Shown here piece after piece: positions 24,806 to 33,840 of a stretch of DNA of 64,000 nt. Origin of the DNA: CAIXSE01 sp040769125 (GTDB lineage Bacteria > Actinomycetota > Thermoleophilia > UBA2241); assembly GCA_040769125.1 (NCBI GenBank), contig JAXGLO010000001.1, positions 1,488,001 through 1,552,000 of the forward strand, given 5' to 3'. Below the pieces are notes generated by a model. The model saw only the letters and a list, made by a program, of their open reading frames with translations. It made no database searches and was not told the DNA's origin. The number at the start of each line of letters is the position of its first letter. Positions within the stretch are counted from its first letter, which is position 1. The position numbers and the translations under genes are program-made.

Positions 24806-25119
24806 GCCGCTTCGACGTCTTCCTCGTGAACCTCGACCCCACCGTGGGCAGTGAGATCCGCAAGTCGCGCCCCTGCGTCGTGGTCTCGCCGGACGAGATG
24901 AACCGTCATATCCGCACCGTGGTGGTCGCTCCGGTGACGACGTCCACGCGACGCTATCCCTCCCGCGTACCGACGCGCTTCGCCGGCAGAGACGGCCAGG
25001 TCGTCATCGACCAGCTGCGCACCGTCGACAAGACCCGCCTGGCAAAGCGCCTCGGCGCCCTCGAGCCTCAGGAGGCAGCCGACGTGCTCGCGGTGCTGAA
25101 CGAGTTCTTCGCGCCCTGA
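24796..25119 (+). CDS. mazF: MazF/PemK-family mRNA interferase toxin
   Basis: The 107-residue protein has the PemK fold markers: FDVFLVNLDPTVGSEIRKSR then PCVVVSPDEMN, VVVAPVTTSTRRYPSRV, QVVIDQLRTVDKTRL and a C-terminal helix. DPTxGSE-I-xK-x-RP is the conserved RNA-binding loop. A GTG at 24796 is preferred because GGAGGAG lies eight bases upstream; an in-frame TTG at 24790 is too close to it. It is a sequence-specific endoribonuclease by family, held in check by the overlapping upstream mazE. Confidence 0.92.
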   Translation: MGVSRFDVFLVNLDPTVGSEIRKSRPCVVVSPDEMNRHIRTVVVAPVTTSTRRYPSRVPTRFAGRDGQVVIDQLRTVDKTRLAKRLGALEPQEAADVLAVLNEFFAP

Positions 25120-25244
25120 GCCACGCTGTGGCGGCGCCACCGCTGGAGGACACACTTCGTCGCAGCGGGCGCCGCATCAGGCGCCGCATCGGGTACGGTG
25201 ACGGTATGGTTTCGTAGACCCGCCCAACCGCCGAGGAGGTCAAG

Positions 25245-25772
25245 TTGCCGGAGAATCCCCGCCATCGCATCCAGGTCGTCGAGGGCGACATCACAGGCCT
25301 CGCCGTCGACGCAATCGTGAACGCCGCCAACCAGTCGCTGCTCGGCGGCGGCGGCGTGGACGGCGCCATTCACCGCGCCGCCGGGCCCGAGCTGCTGGCC
25401 GAGTGTCGCACCCTGGGCGGCTGCCCCACCGGCGAGGCGCGCATCACCGGCGGCTATCGCCTGCCGGCCCGCCACGTAATCCACACTGTCGGGCCGCGGT
25501 ACCGCGACGGCCGCCACGGCGAGCCGGATCTTCTGCGCTCCTGCTACCTCGAGTCGCTGCGCCTGGCCGACGAGGCCGGGCTCGAGACGATCGCCTTCCC
25601 GGCCATCTCCACCGGCGTGTACGGGTATCCCAAGGAGGCGGCCTGCGACGTCGCCGTCCAGGCCGTCGACGACTGGCTCCAGGCCCACGAGCTGCCGCGC
25701 GCCGTGACCTTCTGCTGCTTCGGCGCGAGCGACGCGGAGCTCTACCGCGCGCGCCTCGGCCTCACGGCCTGA
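25245..25772 (+). CDS. Macro-domain ADP-ribose/O-acetyl-ADP-ribose hydrolase (YmdB-like)
   Basis: The 175-residue protein is a single macro domain. It has QVVEGDITGLAVDAIVNAAN, the GGGGVDGAIHRAAG loop with the catalytic-type Asp, GEARITGGYRLPARHVIHTV, and AFPAISTGVYGYP, the phosphate-binding loop. These match the MacroD/YmdB class that removes acetyl or ADP-ribose groups. It starts at TTG with GAGGAGGT five bases upstream. It sits 125 bp after mazF with its own ribosome site, so it may be independent. Its 3' end overlaps the converging AddA-like gene by 11 bp. Confidence 0.92.
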   Translation: MPENPRHRIQVVEGDITGLAVDAIVNAANQSLLGGGGVDGAIHRAAGPELLAECRTLGGCPTGEARITGGYRLPARHVIHTVGPRYRDGRHGEPDLLRSCYLESLRLADEAGLETIAFPAISTGVYGYPKEAACDVAVQAVDDWLQAHELPRAVTFCCFGASDAELYRARLGLTA

Positions 25773-28700
25773 GCGCAGGGTCCTCCTCGCTGATCGCCCG
25801 TCCGTCGACGACGGCCGCGCCGATCTCGCGGCTCACGAGGGCGCGCAGCTCGTCGTCCACGGGGACGCGGACGACGAGGGCCGCGCCGTCCGCGCCGGGG
25901 CTGCGGGCGGCCACGAAGACGACCTCGCGCACGAGGCCGCCGTCGCCGCAGGCGCCGGCGGCGGCCAGGGCGGCCTCCACGGCCACGGCGTAGGCCGCCC
26001 CCTGCGGCCGGTAGCGCTCGAGAAGCACCTCGAGCGCGGCGGCACGGTCGGTCTTGTAGTCGACCACGACCCACGCGCCGCCGTCGCGGTACAGCAGGTC
26101 GATACTGCCGCTCACGACGGCATCGTCGATCAGCGCCCCGACCGGCAGCTCGCGGTGCACCGCCTCGGGGTCGGCGGCCGCCGCCGCGGCGGCGGTGCGC
26201 ACCGGCGCCGCCCGCCAGCAGGCCGCGGCCAGCGCGGCCATCTCGTCCTCCAGGTCGACGCGCCCCAGCTCGCGCGCCACGGCGGCGACGGTAGACGCGA
26301 GCGACCCCTCGTCGGCCAGGTCGCAGAGCTCCATCACACGGTGTACCGCCGTCCCGAGCGCCAGCGCCGTGGCGCGGCCCGGCGGCGCCCCAGGGCCGCC
26401 GCTCCGCGCCTCTTCATCCACGTGCTCGAGGCCGCTCGGGCTGGTGGCGCGGGCGGGCCTGCGAGCCTTAGCGAGCAGCGCCTCCCGCTCCGCAAGCCAG
26501 TCGTCGCGGGACGCGACCAGAGTCGCGGCGTCCGGCGCCTTCACATGCCCGGCCGCCGACGGCTCGCCCGGAACCAGGGAGAGCACTCCCTCGTGCGCCT
26601 CATCCCACGCGGTGGGGCCGGCGGCACCCTCGGCCAGCATCTCGTTGATCGGGGCCAGCAGGACGTTGGTGAACGGCTCGCCACTCTTCTTGACGAGCGC
26701 GCCGAACACGGGGATCACAAGCATGTCCCGGGCGCGCGTGGCGGCCACGTAGAGCAGCCGCCGCAGCTCGCTCGCCGCCATCGCCGTCTCGCGCTCCTTG
26801 AGCGCGGCATACGCCTGCGGTTCGAGGGTCGCGGAACCATGGCCCGGCAGCTCTGCTGTGAGTTTGACGGTGACCCGACGGGCCGCGCGGTCGACGATCG
26901 ACTGCACCGCATCCCTGCTCCCGCCGCCACCCCGAGTGCCGCCGACCAGCACCACGATCGGGTACTCGAGGCCCTTGGCCTTGTGGATGGTGAGCAGCCG
27001 CACGACGTCGCCCTCGTCGTCGACCTGCGACTCCTGCTCGCCGGCGGTATCGCCCGCCTCGGCGGCCCAGGAGAGGAACGCGCGCAGGCCGCCGCCCCCG
27101 GCGGCGGCGAAGGCGCGCGCCCGCTCCACCAGCTTGTCGAGATTGGCGAGAGCCTGAGCGGCGCCCGCGCCCGTAGCGGCCAGAAGCTCGGCCGCGCGCG
27201 TCCGCGAGACCAGCTCGGCGACGACCTCGTGCGGCTCCGCCGCCGCGGCCCCTTCGTGCAGCCCGCGAAGCACGCCGAGCGCGGCGGCCACCGCTTCCCA
27301 GCCCGGAGGCTGCCTCTCGGCGAAGAGGTCGAAGCGCCCGCCCGCCGCCGAGAAGCGGAAGAGCTCGTCGTCGCTGAAGCCGAACAGGACGGAGTGCAGC
27401 GCGCCGTACACCGCCGGCTCGTCGCTGGGATCGGCGATCGCGCGCAGGCAGAGCAGGGCGTCCGCGACCTCGCGGCGCCGGAAGTAGGTCTTGCCGCCCT
27501 CGACCCTGTACGGCACGCCGGCCTCGCGCAGCGCGTTCTCGTAGATCTCGATGTCGGTCATGCCGCGCACGAGCAGCGCGATGTCGCCCCAGCGCGCCGG
27601 GCGCATGGGCTCGGCGGCGGCGTCGGCGCCGGAGCTTTGAGCGACGCCGGGGTCCTCGGCGGCGCCGGAGTCCTTGGCGGCGCCGGAGCTTTGGCCGGCG
27701 GGCGACCTGGAGACGGCCTCGCCGCCGGCGACCGCGCCGGCGCCGCCATCCCTGTCCTGGACCAGCCAGCGGCCCTCGCGGTCGTCGCCGATGTCGCGCA
27801 GCAGCCAGGCGAGCGCCCGGGCCTCGTCGCGCCGCATCGAGTCGACGGCGCCCGCACCCGAAGGGGGCTCGCCGCCGTCCATCACCATCACCTTGGGGCC
27901 AGCGATCCACGGGCGAAACGGCTCGACCAGGCCGTACTCGGGCTGGCGCCCCTCCTCCGCATCGCCGTCGAAGACCGGCGCGAACACACCGTTAACCCAC
28001 TCGACCACCGTCGGCGTAGTGCGGAAGTTCTGGCGGATGCACTCGAGGACGCCGGTTTCGTCCGGCTGGCCGGCGATCAGCCGCTTCACCTCGTCGTACA
28101 TCCCGATGTCGGCGCGGCGGAACCGGTAGATCGACTGCTTGGGGTCGCCGACGACGAACAGCTTGCCGGGCTCGAGCACGACCTCGCGCCAGTCGCGGAC
28201 GCGAGGCTCGCGCTCGCACAGCAGGAACATGATCTCCGCCTGCAGCGGATCGGTGTCCTGGAACTCGTCGACGAGAACGTACCGGAAGCGCTGCTGCAGG
28301 GCGCCGCGCGTGGCGAGGTCGTCGCGGAGGAGATCGCGCAGGCGCCCGAGGAGATCGGTGAAGTCGAGCAGGCCGAGCTCGATCTGGGTGTCGCCCGCCC
28401 AGCGCGCGAAGGCATCGGCGACGGCGACGGCGAGGCCGGTAACGAATTCCGCATACCGGTCGCGCAGCGCGAGTATCTCGGCGGTCACCGCGTGAAAGCG
28501 CGCCTGCAGCTCCTCCTTGCCGCCGGCCGCCGGATCCCAGTTGTCCTTCCTGCCGCCGGGCGCGTTCTTGCCGGTGCTGAGCTTGAGCGCGTACAGGGCC
28601 GCCGCGAACCGGTCGGCGGCGGGAGGCGGCGCCTCGATGAGGCGCTCGCAGGCCTCGACCAGCGTCATGGCGGCCTCGAAGCCTTTGTCGGAGCCTTTGA

Positions 28701-29403
28701 GGCAGGCGCTGTCGCAGAACTGGCGGAGCCGGTCGGCGGCGGCGGCCAGCGCCGCGAGCCCCTCGCGGAGCTCAGGCTCCCGCTCCGGCGGTCGCGCCGG
28801 GTCGACGTCGTAGCGCTCGGCGAACACGCCCTTCGCGCCGATCGCCAGCCCGCGCACCGAGGCGAGGCTCACGCCGGCGCGCAGGAGACGCGAGAGCAGG
28901 GCGCGCTGGCCTGCCTGGCCGGGCTCGCCGACGGCCAGCCCGGCCACCCACTCGTCCCAGAGCTGCGCGAGCTGCAGCTCGCTCCCCAGCTGGTCGAGCT
29001 GCTCGAAGGCGGGGTCGATCCCGGCCTCAACGGGGAACTCGCGCAGCAGACGGCCGGCGAAGCTGTGGATGGTGCCGATCGGCGCCTCGTCGAGGTCCTC
29101 CAGCGCGCGCTCAACGACCTCGGCCTCAGGCGACCCAGAGGTCGCGTCGGCCGCCCGCCGCTCGAGATCCTCGCGCACGCGCTGGCGAAGCTCGCCGGCG
29201 GCCTTCTCGGTGAAGGTGATGGCCGCCACGGTGCGCACGTCGCCGCTGCCGCGCTCGGGGTCGAGCACGCAGTGCACATAGCGGTCGACCAGCACCCGCG
29301 TCTTGCCTGTACCGGCGCCGGCCTCGAGCAGAAACGTGGTGCCGAGGTCGCCGATGACCCGCTCGCGCACGTCCTGATCGATCGGCAGCCTAGCCGGCGT
29401 CAT
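25762..29403 (-). CDS. AddA-like UvrD-family helicase-nuclease
   Basis: The 1213-residue protein has Walker A EAGAGTGKTRVLVDRY at the N-terminus (after PIDQDVRERV). It also has VAAITFTEKAAGELRQRVR (motif Ia), VDEFQDTDPLQ (motif II), VGDPKQSIYRFRRAD (motif III), LTIHKAKGLEYPIVVLVGG (motif V) and LRRLLYVAATRARDML (motif VI). A C-terminal PD-(D/E)XK nuclease follows: SGSIDLLYRDGGAWVVVDYK then TD...QGAAYAVAV. This is the AddA/RecB architecture for double-strand break end processing. An ATG at 29403 (MTPARLPIDQ) is chosen, with GGGGG upstream; it overlaps the AddB-like gene by 14 bp. A low-complexity Ala/Gly/Ser insert (SSGAAKDSGAAEDPGVAQSS) sits mid-protein. Confidence 0.9.
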   Translation of the reverse strand: MTPARLPIDQDVRERVIGDLGTTFLLEAGAGTGKTRVLVDRYVHCVLDPERGSGDVRTVAAITFTEKAAGELRQRVREDLERRAADATSGSPEAEVVERALEDLDEAPIGTIHSFAGRLLREFPVEAGIDPAFEQLDQLGSELQLAQLWDEWVAGLAVGEPGQAGQRALLSRLLRAGVSLASVRGLAIGAKGVFAERYDVDPARPPEREPELREGLAALAAAADRLRQFCDSACLKGSDKGFEAAMTLVEACERLIEAPPPAADRFAAALYALKLSTGKNAPGGRKDNWDPAAGGKEELQARFHAVTAEILALRDRYAEFVTGLAVAVADAFARWAGDTQIELGLLDFTDLLGRLRDLLRDDLATRGALQQRFRYVLVDEFQDTDPLQAEIMFLLCEREPRVRDWREVVLEPGKLFVVGDPKQSIYRFRRADIGMYDEVKRLIAGQPDETGVLECIRQNFRTTPTVVEWVNGVFAPVFDGDAEEGRQPEYGLVEPFRPWIAGPKVMVMDGGEPPSGAGAVDSMRRDEARALAWLLRDIGDDREGRWLVQDRDGGAGAVAGGEAVSRSPAGQSSGAAKDSGAAEDPGVAQSSGADAAAEPMRPARWGDIALLVRGMTDIEIYENALREAGVPYRVEGGKTYFRRREVADALLCLRAIADPSDEPAVYGALHSVLFGFSDDELFRFSAAGGRFDLFAERQPPGWEAVAAALGVLRGLHEGAAAAEPHEVVAELVSRTRAAELLAATGAGAAQALANLDKLVERARAFAAAGGGGLRAFLSWAAEAGDTAGEQESQVDDEGDVVRLLTIHKAKGLEYPIVVLVGGTRGGGGSRDAVQSIVDRAARRVTVKLTAELPGHGSATLEPQAYAALKERETAMAASELRRLLYVAATRARDMLVIPVFGALVKKSGEPFTNVLLAPINEMLAEGAAGPTAWDEAHEGVLSLVPGEPSAAGHVKAPDAATLVASRDDWLAEREALLAKARRPARATSPSGLEHVDEEARSGGPGAPPGRATALALGTAVHRVMELCDLADEGSLASTVAAVARELGRVDLEDEMAALAAACWRAAPVRTAAAAAAADPEAVHRELPVGALIDDAVVSGSIDLLYRDGGAWVVVDYKTDRAAALEVLLERYRPQGAAYAVAVEAALAAAGACGDGGLVREVVFVAARSPGADGAALVVRVPVDDELRALVSREIGAAVVDGRAISEEDPALRP

Positions 29404-32400
29404 CGTCGCCCCCATCCCCCGGCCCGTGCTTCTGCAGCTCCACAAGGGGCGCCAGAGCCTCGTGCCTGCGGTGACGCCCCCGCGTCCAGGCGGTGGAGCC
29501 GCAGGCGTAGCGCACGTCGCAGTAGTCGCACAAACCTGCGGGCGCCCTCGCGAACACGCCCGCGTCCACCAGATCGACGGCGGCGGCCACCAGCCGACGC
29601 AACCGCGCAGTCACCTGCTCCTCGTCGGCCTTGAGCTCGAGCTCAGTCGCCTTCGCCCTGCGCGTCACGAACCGGTACTCGCAGGCGATCCTGCCGTACT
29701 CCTCACCGCCGGCCTGACGAACGGCCAGCTGATACACCGGCAGCTGCACGCCGAGGCCACGCTTCATCCAGTCCTTCTCCCTCGTGCCTCTACCGGTCTT
29801 GTAGTCGATGACCCGCGCGCCGCCCGGGGTGACGTCGACGCGGTCGACGCGGCCGGCGAAGCGCACGCCGCGGCCTTCCGGCAGCTCGAGCGCGACCGCC
29901 GCGCCGGCCGCCTCACCGAAGCGCCACTCCAGGCACGCCGGCCGGCCGCCGACGCCGTCCGGCTCGAACACGGGATCACGGCTCACCGCCGCCTCCAGAT
30001 CCTGATACAGCAGCTCGCGGCGAACCTCCCACGCCAGCGCCGCACCGGTGACACCCGCGCGCTCGGCCGCCGTGCACTCCTCATCCCATGCCTGCCGAAG
30101 CGCCTCCACTGCGGCGTCGCGCCCGAGGTCGTCGGCGATCACCGCCTCATAGGTGACCTGAAGAATGCGGTGGACCAGCGTGCCGAAGTCCTTGGCCTCC
30201 ATCTCGAGGCCGTCGCCGGGCTCCTCCGGAGGCCGCAGGCCGAGGACGTCGCGCAGCAGGAAGGCGAACGGGCAATTGAGATAGCGCTCGAGCCGCGTGG
30301 GGTGCATCTCGGCGTCGAAGGGATGGCGGGCAGTGAGAGTGGCGCGGACCTCCTCGCCGAGCAGACCGTCCCAGGCGCCGGGGGCCGGCTCACGGGCGGC
30401 CGCCCAGTCGGCGAGGCGGCGGCGCGCCGCCTCCGGGTCGCCGAGCACAGCCGCGAGGTACTCCCGCGCCCCGGCGACGCCGTCGGCGGAGAGCAAGAGC
30501 AGCGCCGCGGTGTCGCGCTCACGGGCGTCGAGCCAGACGACGTCTGCGTCATCGGTGAAGGCAGGCGACCCGCCGACGTAACGCCACACGGCGCCGAGCG
30601 GCGCCCCGGTGAGGAACTCGTCGAGACCGACCGGGCGGGCGGCCGCCTGCGAAGCGAGACGGAGCAAGATCCGCGACGGCAGGCGCGGACGCCCGGTGGC
30701 AGCATCGCCGCGCGGCGCGAGCAGCGTGAGCTTCTCGCGCGCCGCCTCGCAGGCGAAGGCGAAGAGGAGCAGCGACTCGGCTTCGCGCTGCGCAGCCAGT
30801 GGCAGGCGCCACCCGCGCGCCTCCGTGAGGCGGGCGCGCGGGGCATCGCCGAGGAGCGGGTCTGAACGGCCGCGAGACGGGAAGCCGCCCTCGGCGAGCC
30901 CGGCGAACACGACCGTGTGAAAGCTGAGCCCACGCAGCTCGAGCGGCGTGACCACGGCGACGCCGTTGCGGCCCACGCGGCCCTTGGCGACGACGCCGCC
31001 CGCCTGCTCCCGCAGCACGCGGGCGAGCTCGGCGACGTCGACCTCCTCGCCGAGCACGTCGAGCGGCCGCAGGCGCGCTACGACGTCGGCGGCGGCCTCA
31101 GCGGGCGCGGCCTCGAACACCTCGCCGACCAGCGTCGCGAGCGCGCCGGCCCACGCCGCCCAGCCGGCGCGCGCAGGCAGGCGCCCGGCCGCGCTCAGGA
31201 GCGCGCCGACGGCGGCCTCGAGGCCGCGGGCCGCCACGAGGCGGGTGCGCGCGGCCTCGAGCGAACCGTCATCGTTGTCGAAGTCGGCCTCGGCAGCCGC
31301 TCCGCAGGCCTCGGCCGCCGCGAACTTGCGCTCGAGGCGCATGCAGCGGCGGCGCAGCGGCTCGCCCCAGCCCTCGGCGCCGGCGACCACGCCGGCGCGC
31401 CTCGCCTCGTCGAGCCACAGGGCGCTCTCGCGCGCCGATGCGCCGACGCCCTGCACGGGCGCCACCGTGAGCAGCTCCACGACCGCCGCACGTGCGAACG
31501 GCTCGCCGGCCGCCGGCGCCAGGCAGTCGGCGAGGCGCCGCACGATGCGGACCCCGACCGAGCGATCCGGCAGGCGACAGGCAGGCCTAAGCCCCGCGCC
31601 ACGCAGCCCGGCGGCGTACCACTCAACCTCCTCGCCGTGCGGCACAACGACAGCGCACTCGTGGAGCCGGGCGCCGCCCTCCGCGGCGGCGAGCACGGCG
31701 CGCACCGCCTCGCGCACCTCGGCGCGTTCGTCGGCGACCGAGACCACGGCCAGCGTGCCGTCGCCGGCGAGCCGCAACGGCTCGCCGCGCGTGCGACGCT
31801 GCCAGACGGCGGCCGCAAGGTCGCGGTCGAAGAGGACGTCGGGCGGCGCGATATGGCGCTCGAAGAGCCCGGCCTCGTGTGCGATGCCCAGCGCCGCTAC
31901 GGAATCGACGGCGGCGCCGCGCGGCAGCGGGACGAACAGGTCGGCGCCGGCGGCCAAAGCTGCCGCGACGAGCCGCTCCTGGGCCGCATTGAGGTCGTAG
32001 ACGCCGTAGATGAGGGTGTGCTCAGCCGGCGGCGTCTCCTCGACGGCCGCTGCCGCGCCGCCATACACCTCGGCATCGTCGCAGAGGCCCCGGCTCCGAA
32101 GCTCGGCGCAGTAGTCTGCGTAGAGAGCCTCGAGGTCGGCGTCGCGCGCCGCGTCGGCGCCAGCCGCTCCCTGGTCCCCGGCGCCGGAGGTGGAGGCGGG
32201 GACGGAGGTGGAGGCGGGGACGGAGGTGGAGGCGGGGACGGAAGCGGCGCTAGAGGCGGAAGTGGGAGCGGGGCCGGAGGCGGAGGTGGAAGTGGCGCCG
32301 GAGGCGGAGGCGGTGGCGGTGCCGGAGGTGCAGGCAGCACCGGAAGCGAACGCGGCAGCAGCCCAGCCCGACCCCGGCGGCACCAAGCCCTGCCGGAGAT

Positions 32401-32899
32401 CGGCGAACGTAGCGGCCAGCGCCTGCGCGAAGTGAGGCCGCTGCCTGACCGGCGCGAAGTAGGCGAGGCCGTCGTGCGCCGCACGCTGCTCGACGAGGCC
32501 GCGCAGCAGCCGCTCGCGGACGAGGGCCGATGGAGTCGCCGGCGGTGCCCCATAGCGACACGTATACAGGTCGCGCGCCCAGCCGAGCAGAATGACGACC
32601 TCGACGTTGGCGACGGCGCCCAGCTCCCGCACCAGCAGGTCGCCGATCCGCGTACGGAGCGCGGTCGAGCCGACCACGATCGTCAGCGGACGCAGCGGCC
32701 GCCCCCGCCGCAGCTCGTGCACACGCTCCACGAGCGCCCGCTCGAGCTCCGGGAAGCGGCCGCTCACCAGCAGGCCGCGCGGGGCCTTTCCGCAGCCCTC
32801 TTCCCAGCCTTTTTCCCGGCCCTCTCTCCGGCCCTCTCTCCTGCCGCCTCCGCGGCCCTCAGGCTCCTCCGAACAGACCTGTGCATCGTCGCCCCACAT
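29390..32899 (-). CDS. AddB-like helicase-nuclease subunit with PD-(D/E)XK and iron-sulfur cysteines
   Basis: The 1169-residue protein has a C-terminal nuclease: LERYLNCPFAFLLRDVLGLR, RFAGRVDRVDVTPGGARVID then YKTGRG, and LPVYQLAVRQ. An iron-sulfur pattern of one Cys in YLNCPF plus LCDYCDVRYACG near the end is typical of AddB, pinning the nuclease domain. The N-terminal half shows a degraded helicase (TIVVGSTALRTRIGDLLVRE) as in AddB/RexB. The ATG at 32899 is preferred; an upstream start at 32992 would run into the intergenic repeats. It pairs with AddA to form a RecBCD-like complex. A repeated Ser/Val/Pro/Ala/Thr insert (VPASTS copies) and a Gly/Arg/Glu-rich N-terminus are unusual and likely disordered. 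Confidence 0.87.
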   Translation of the reverse strand: MWGDDAQVCSEEPEGRGGGRREGRREGREKGWEEGCGKAPRGLLVSGRFPELERALVERVHELRRGRPLRPLTIVVGSTALRTRIGDLLVRELGAVANVEVVILLGWARDLYTCRYGAPPATPSALVRERLLRGLVEQRAAHDGLAYFAPVRQRPHFAQALAATFADLRQGLVPPGSGWAAAAFASGAACTSGTATASASGATSTSASGPAPTSASSAASVPASTSVPASTSVPASTSGAGDQGAAGADAARDADLEALYADYCAELRSRGLCDDAEVYGGAAAAVEETPPAEHTLIYGVYDLNAAQERLVAAALAAGADLFVPLPRGAAVDSVAALGIAHEAGLFERHIAPPDVLFDRDLAAAVWQRRTRGEPLRLAGDGTLAVVSVADERAEVREAVRAVLAAAEGGARLHECAVVVPHGEEVEWYAAGLRGAGLRPACRLPDRSVGVRIVRRLADCLAPAAGEPFARAAVVELLTVAPVQGVGASARESALWLDEARRAGVVAGAEGWGEPLRRRCMRLERKFAAAEACGAAAEADFDNDDGSLEAARTRLVAARGLEAAVGALLSAAGRLPARAGWAAWAGALATLVGEVFEAAPAEAAADVVARLRPLDVLGEEVDVAELARVLREQAGGVVAKGRVGRNGVAVVTPLELRGLSFHTVVFAGLAEGGFPSRGRSDPLLGDAPRARLTEARGWRLPLAAQREAESLLLFAFACEAAREKLTLLAPRGDAATGRPRLPSRILLRLASQAAARPVGLDEFLTGAPLGAVWRYVGGSPAFTDDADVVWLDARERDTAALLLLSADGVAGAREYLAAVLGDPEAARRRLADWAAAREPAPGAWDGLLGEEVRATLTARHPFDAEMHPTRLERYLNCPFAFLLRDVLGLRPPEEPGDGLEMEAKDFGTLVHRILQVTYEAVIADDLGRDAAVEALRQAWDEECTAAERAGVTGAALAWEVRRELLYQDLEAAVSRDPVFEPDGVGGRPACLEWRFGEAAGAAVALELPEGRGVRFAGRVDRVDVTPGGARVIDYKTGRGTREKDWMKRGLGVQLPVYQLAVRQAGGEEYGRIACEYRFVTRRAKATELELKADEEQVTARLRRLVAAAVDLVDAGVFARAPAGLCDYCDVRYACGSTAWTRGRHRRHEALAPLVELQKHGPGDGGDDDAG

Positions 32900-32951
32900 A
32901 CTGATTGCGAGCGTATCACGCGCCTCGGACGACGCCGGCGAGCGATCGAGA

Positions 32952-33117
32952 TCGTCGAACGGTCGAGCGCCACGGATCAGGCTGTGCGGCATGCAGGAAT
33001 CAGACTGTGCTGCTTGTGGGGATCAGGCCGTACAGCGTGTGGGGATCAGCGGTCGAACTCGTCGAACGGTCGAGCGCCACGGATCACGCCGCCCGGCGTG
33101 CGGGGATCAGATCGTCG
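32952..33117. repeat. 23-bp periodic repeats and a 28-bp direct repeat upstream of the AddB-like gene
   Basis: Units beginning GATCAGGCTGTGCGGCATG, AATCAGACTGTGCTGCTTG and GATCAGGCCGTACAGCGTG follow at 23-bp steps. Two more (GATCACGCCGCCCGGCGTG and GATCAGATCG...) follow a longer spacer. A 28-bp direct repeat (TCGTCGAACGGTCGAGCGCC plus 8 bases) lies at 32952-32979 and 33059-33086. The period is not a multiple of three and no gene is present. The region would contain the addBA promoter. Confidence 0.6.
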
Positions 33118-33129
33118 TGGATACCGCGC

Positions 33130-33663
33130 TCAGACCGTCGTGAGCCCCTCGATCAGACGGGCGTGCTGCGGATAAGCGGCAAGCAGAGCCGCGCGCTCGC
33201 CGAGCTCGAAGTCGTCGTAGACGAAGCCGGGTGCGACGACACACGTGATCAGCGCCCAGGCGCGCTCGTCCGCGCAGTGCGGTCCGCCGGCGAGGCGCGC
33301 GCCCATCCAGCTCTCGGCCGGCACGAGCGCCAGGGGTTGAGGAGCCGGTGTGCCGTACGGCAGCGAGGCCTGCGCGGCCGCCGAGTCTCCCAGCACGCGC
33401 CGCGTGGCTTCGCCGCCCGGCGCGATCGTCACCAGCTCGAGCGGCAGCCCGCCCTGGAAGACCCAGAGCTCGTCGCTCCGCAGACGGTGCAGACGGCTGC
33501 TGTTCCCCGCAGTCACGAGGAAGAGGATGGCGGTCGCGGCGGGTCGCGACCCGTACGGCGTCTCCACAGTCGCGGACGCGCGGTACGTCTCGAGGAAGTA
33601 CCCTCCCTCGATATGCGGCTCCAGGCCCAGCGTCGCCTTGATCTCCGCGATAGTCGGCATCAT
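33130..33663 (-). CDS. Cupin_5 (DUF985) family protein
   Basis: The 177-residue protein carries the DUF985 signature: LGLEPHIEGGYFLETYR, AILFLVTAGNSSRLHRLRSD then ELWVFQGG, LVPAESWMGARLAGG and VVAPGFVYDDFELGER. The family is a beta-barrel cupin. His residues in HIEGG and RLHRL could bind a metal or sugar, but no firm biochemical role is established. The length matches the family, so it is intact. Two adjacent ATGs (33663, 33660) are possible starts. It is preceded by 14-bp tandem repeats and the RNase P RNA on the same strand. Confidence 0.85.
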   Translation of the reverse strand: MMPTIAEIKATLGLEPHIEGGYFLETYRASATVETPYGSRPAATAILFLVTAGNSSRLHRLRSDELWVFQGGLPLELVTIAPGGEATRRVLGDSAAAQASLPYGTPAPQPLALVPAESWMGARLAGGPHCADERAWALITCVVAPGFVYDDFELGERAALLAAYPQHARLIEGLTTV

Positions 33664-33716
33664 AGATTCAGACTACCCGTCTGGCCCGCAACGCATGCGA
33701 AGGCACAGCACAGCAT

Positions 33717-33800
33717 GGGACAGCCGGGAGGGGACAGCCGGAAGGGGACAGCTAGGAGAGGGCAGCCGGGAGGGGACAGTCGGAAGGGGACAGCCGGGAA
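33717..33800. repeat. Six tandem 14-bp GGGGACAGCCGGGA-like units
   Basis: Copies such as GGGACAGCCGGGAG, GGGACAGCCGGAAG and GGGACAGTCGGAAG run head to tail between the RNase P RNA terminator and the cupin_5 start. There is no coding signal. It probably arose by replication slippage; a regulatory role for the cupin promoter is possible but unsupported. Confidence 0.7.
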
Positions 33801-33805
33801 GATGA

Positions 33806-33838
33806 AGAGGCCCTCGATCCGGAGAACCGAGGGCCTCT
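33806..33838 (-). terminator. Hairpin downstream of RNase P RNA
   Basis: AGAGGCCCTCG and CGAGGGCCTCT form an 11-bp perfect stem with an 11-nt loop immediately after the 3' end of the RNase P RNA on the reverse strand. The following TTCATCTTCC is only weakly T-rich. It is probably an intrinsic terminator or processing boundary. Confidence 0.6.
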
Positions 33839-33840
33839 GC

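Noticed and set aside
24548..25772. A DarTG-like module formed by MazEF plus the macro-domain gene
   Set aside because: The toxin is a clear PemK-type RNase, not an ADP-ribosyltransferase, and the macro gene has its own ribosome site 125 bp downstream. Adjacency alone is weak.
26155..29634. 1159-residue plus-strand open frame over AddA
   Set aside because: It is antisense to a gene with complete helicase and nuclease motifs, so it is a compositional artefact.
32952..33117. Possible CRISPR array at the 23-bp repeats (also considered at 47135-47270)
   Set aside because: Repeats are degenerate and contiguous without unique spacers of constant length, and no cas genes are present.
30917..33175. 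752-residue plus-strand frame with Gly-rich repeats
   Set aside because: It is antisense to AddB. The Gly-rich run is the complement of the VPASTS-type insert.
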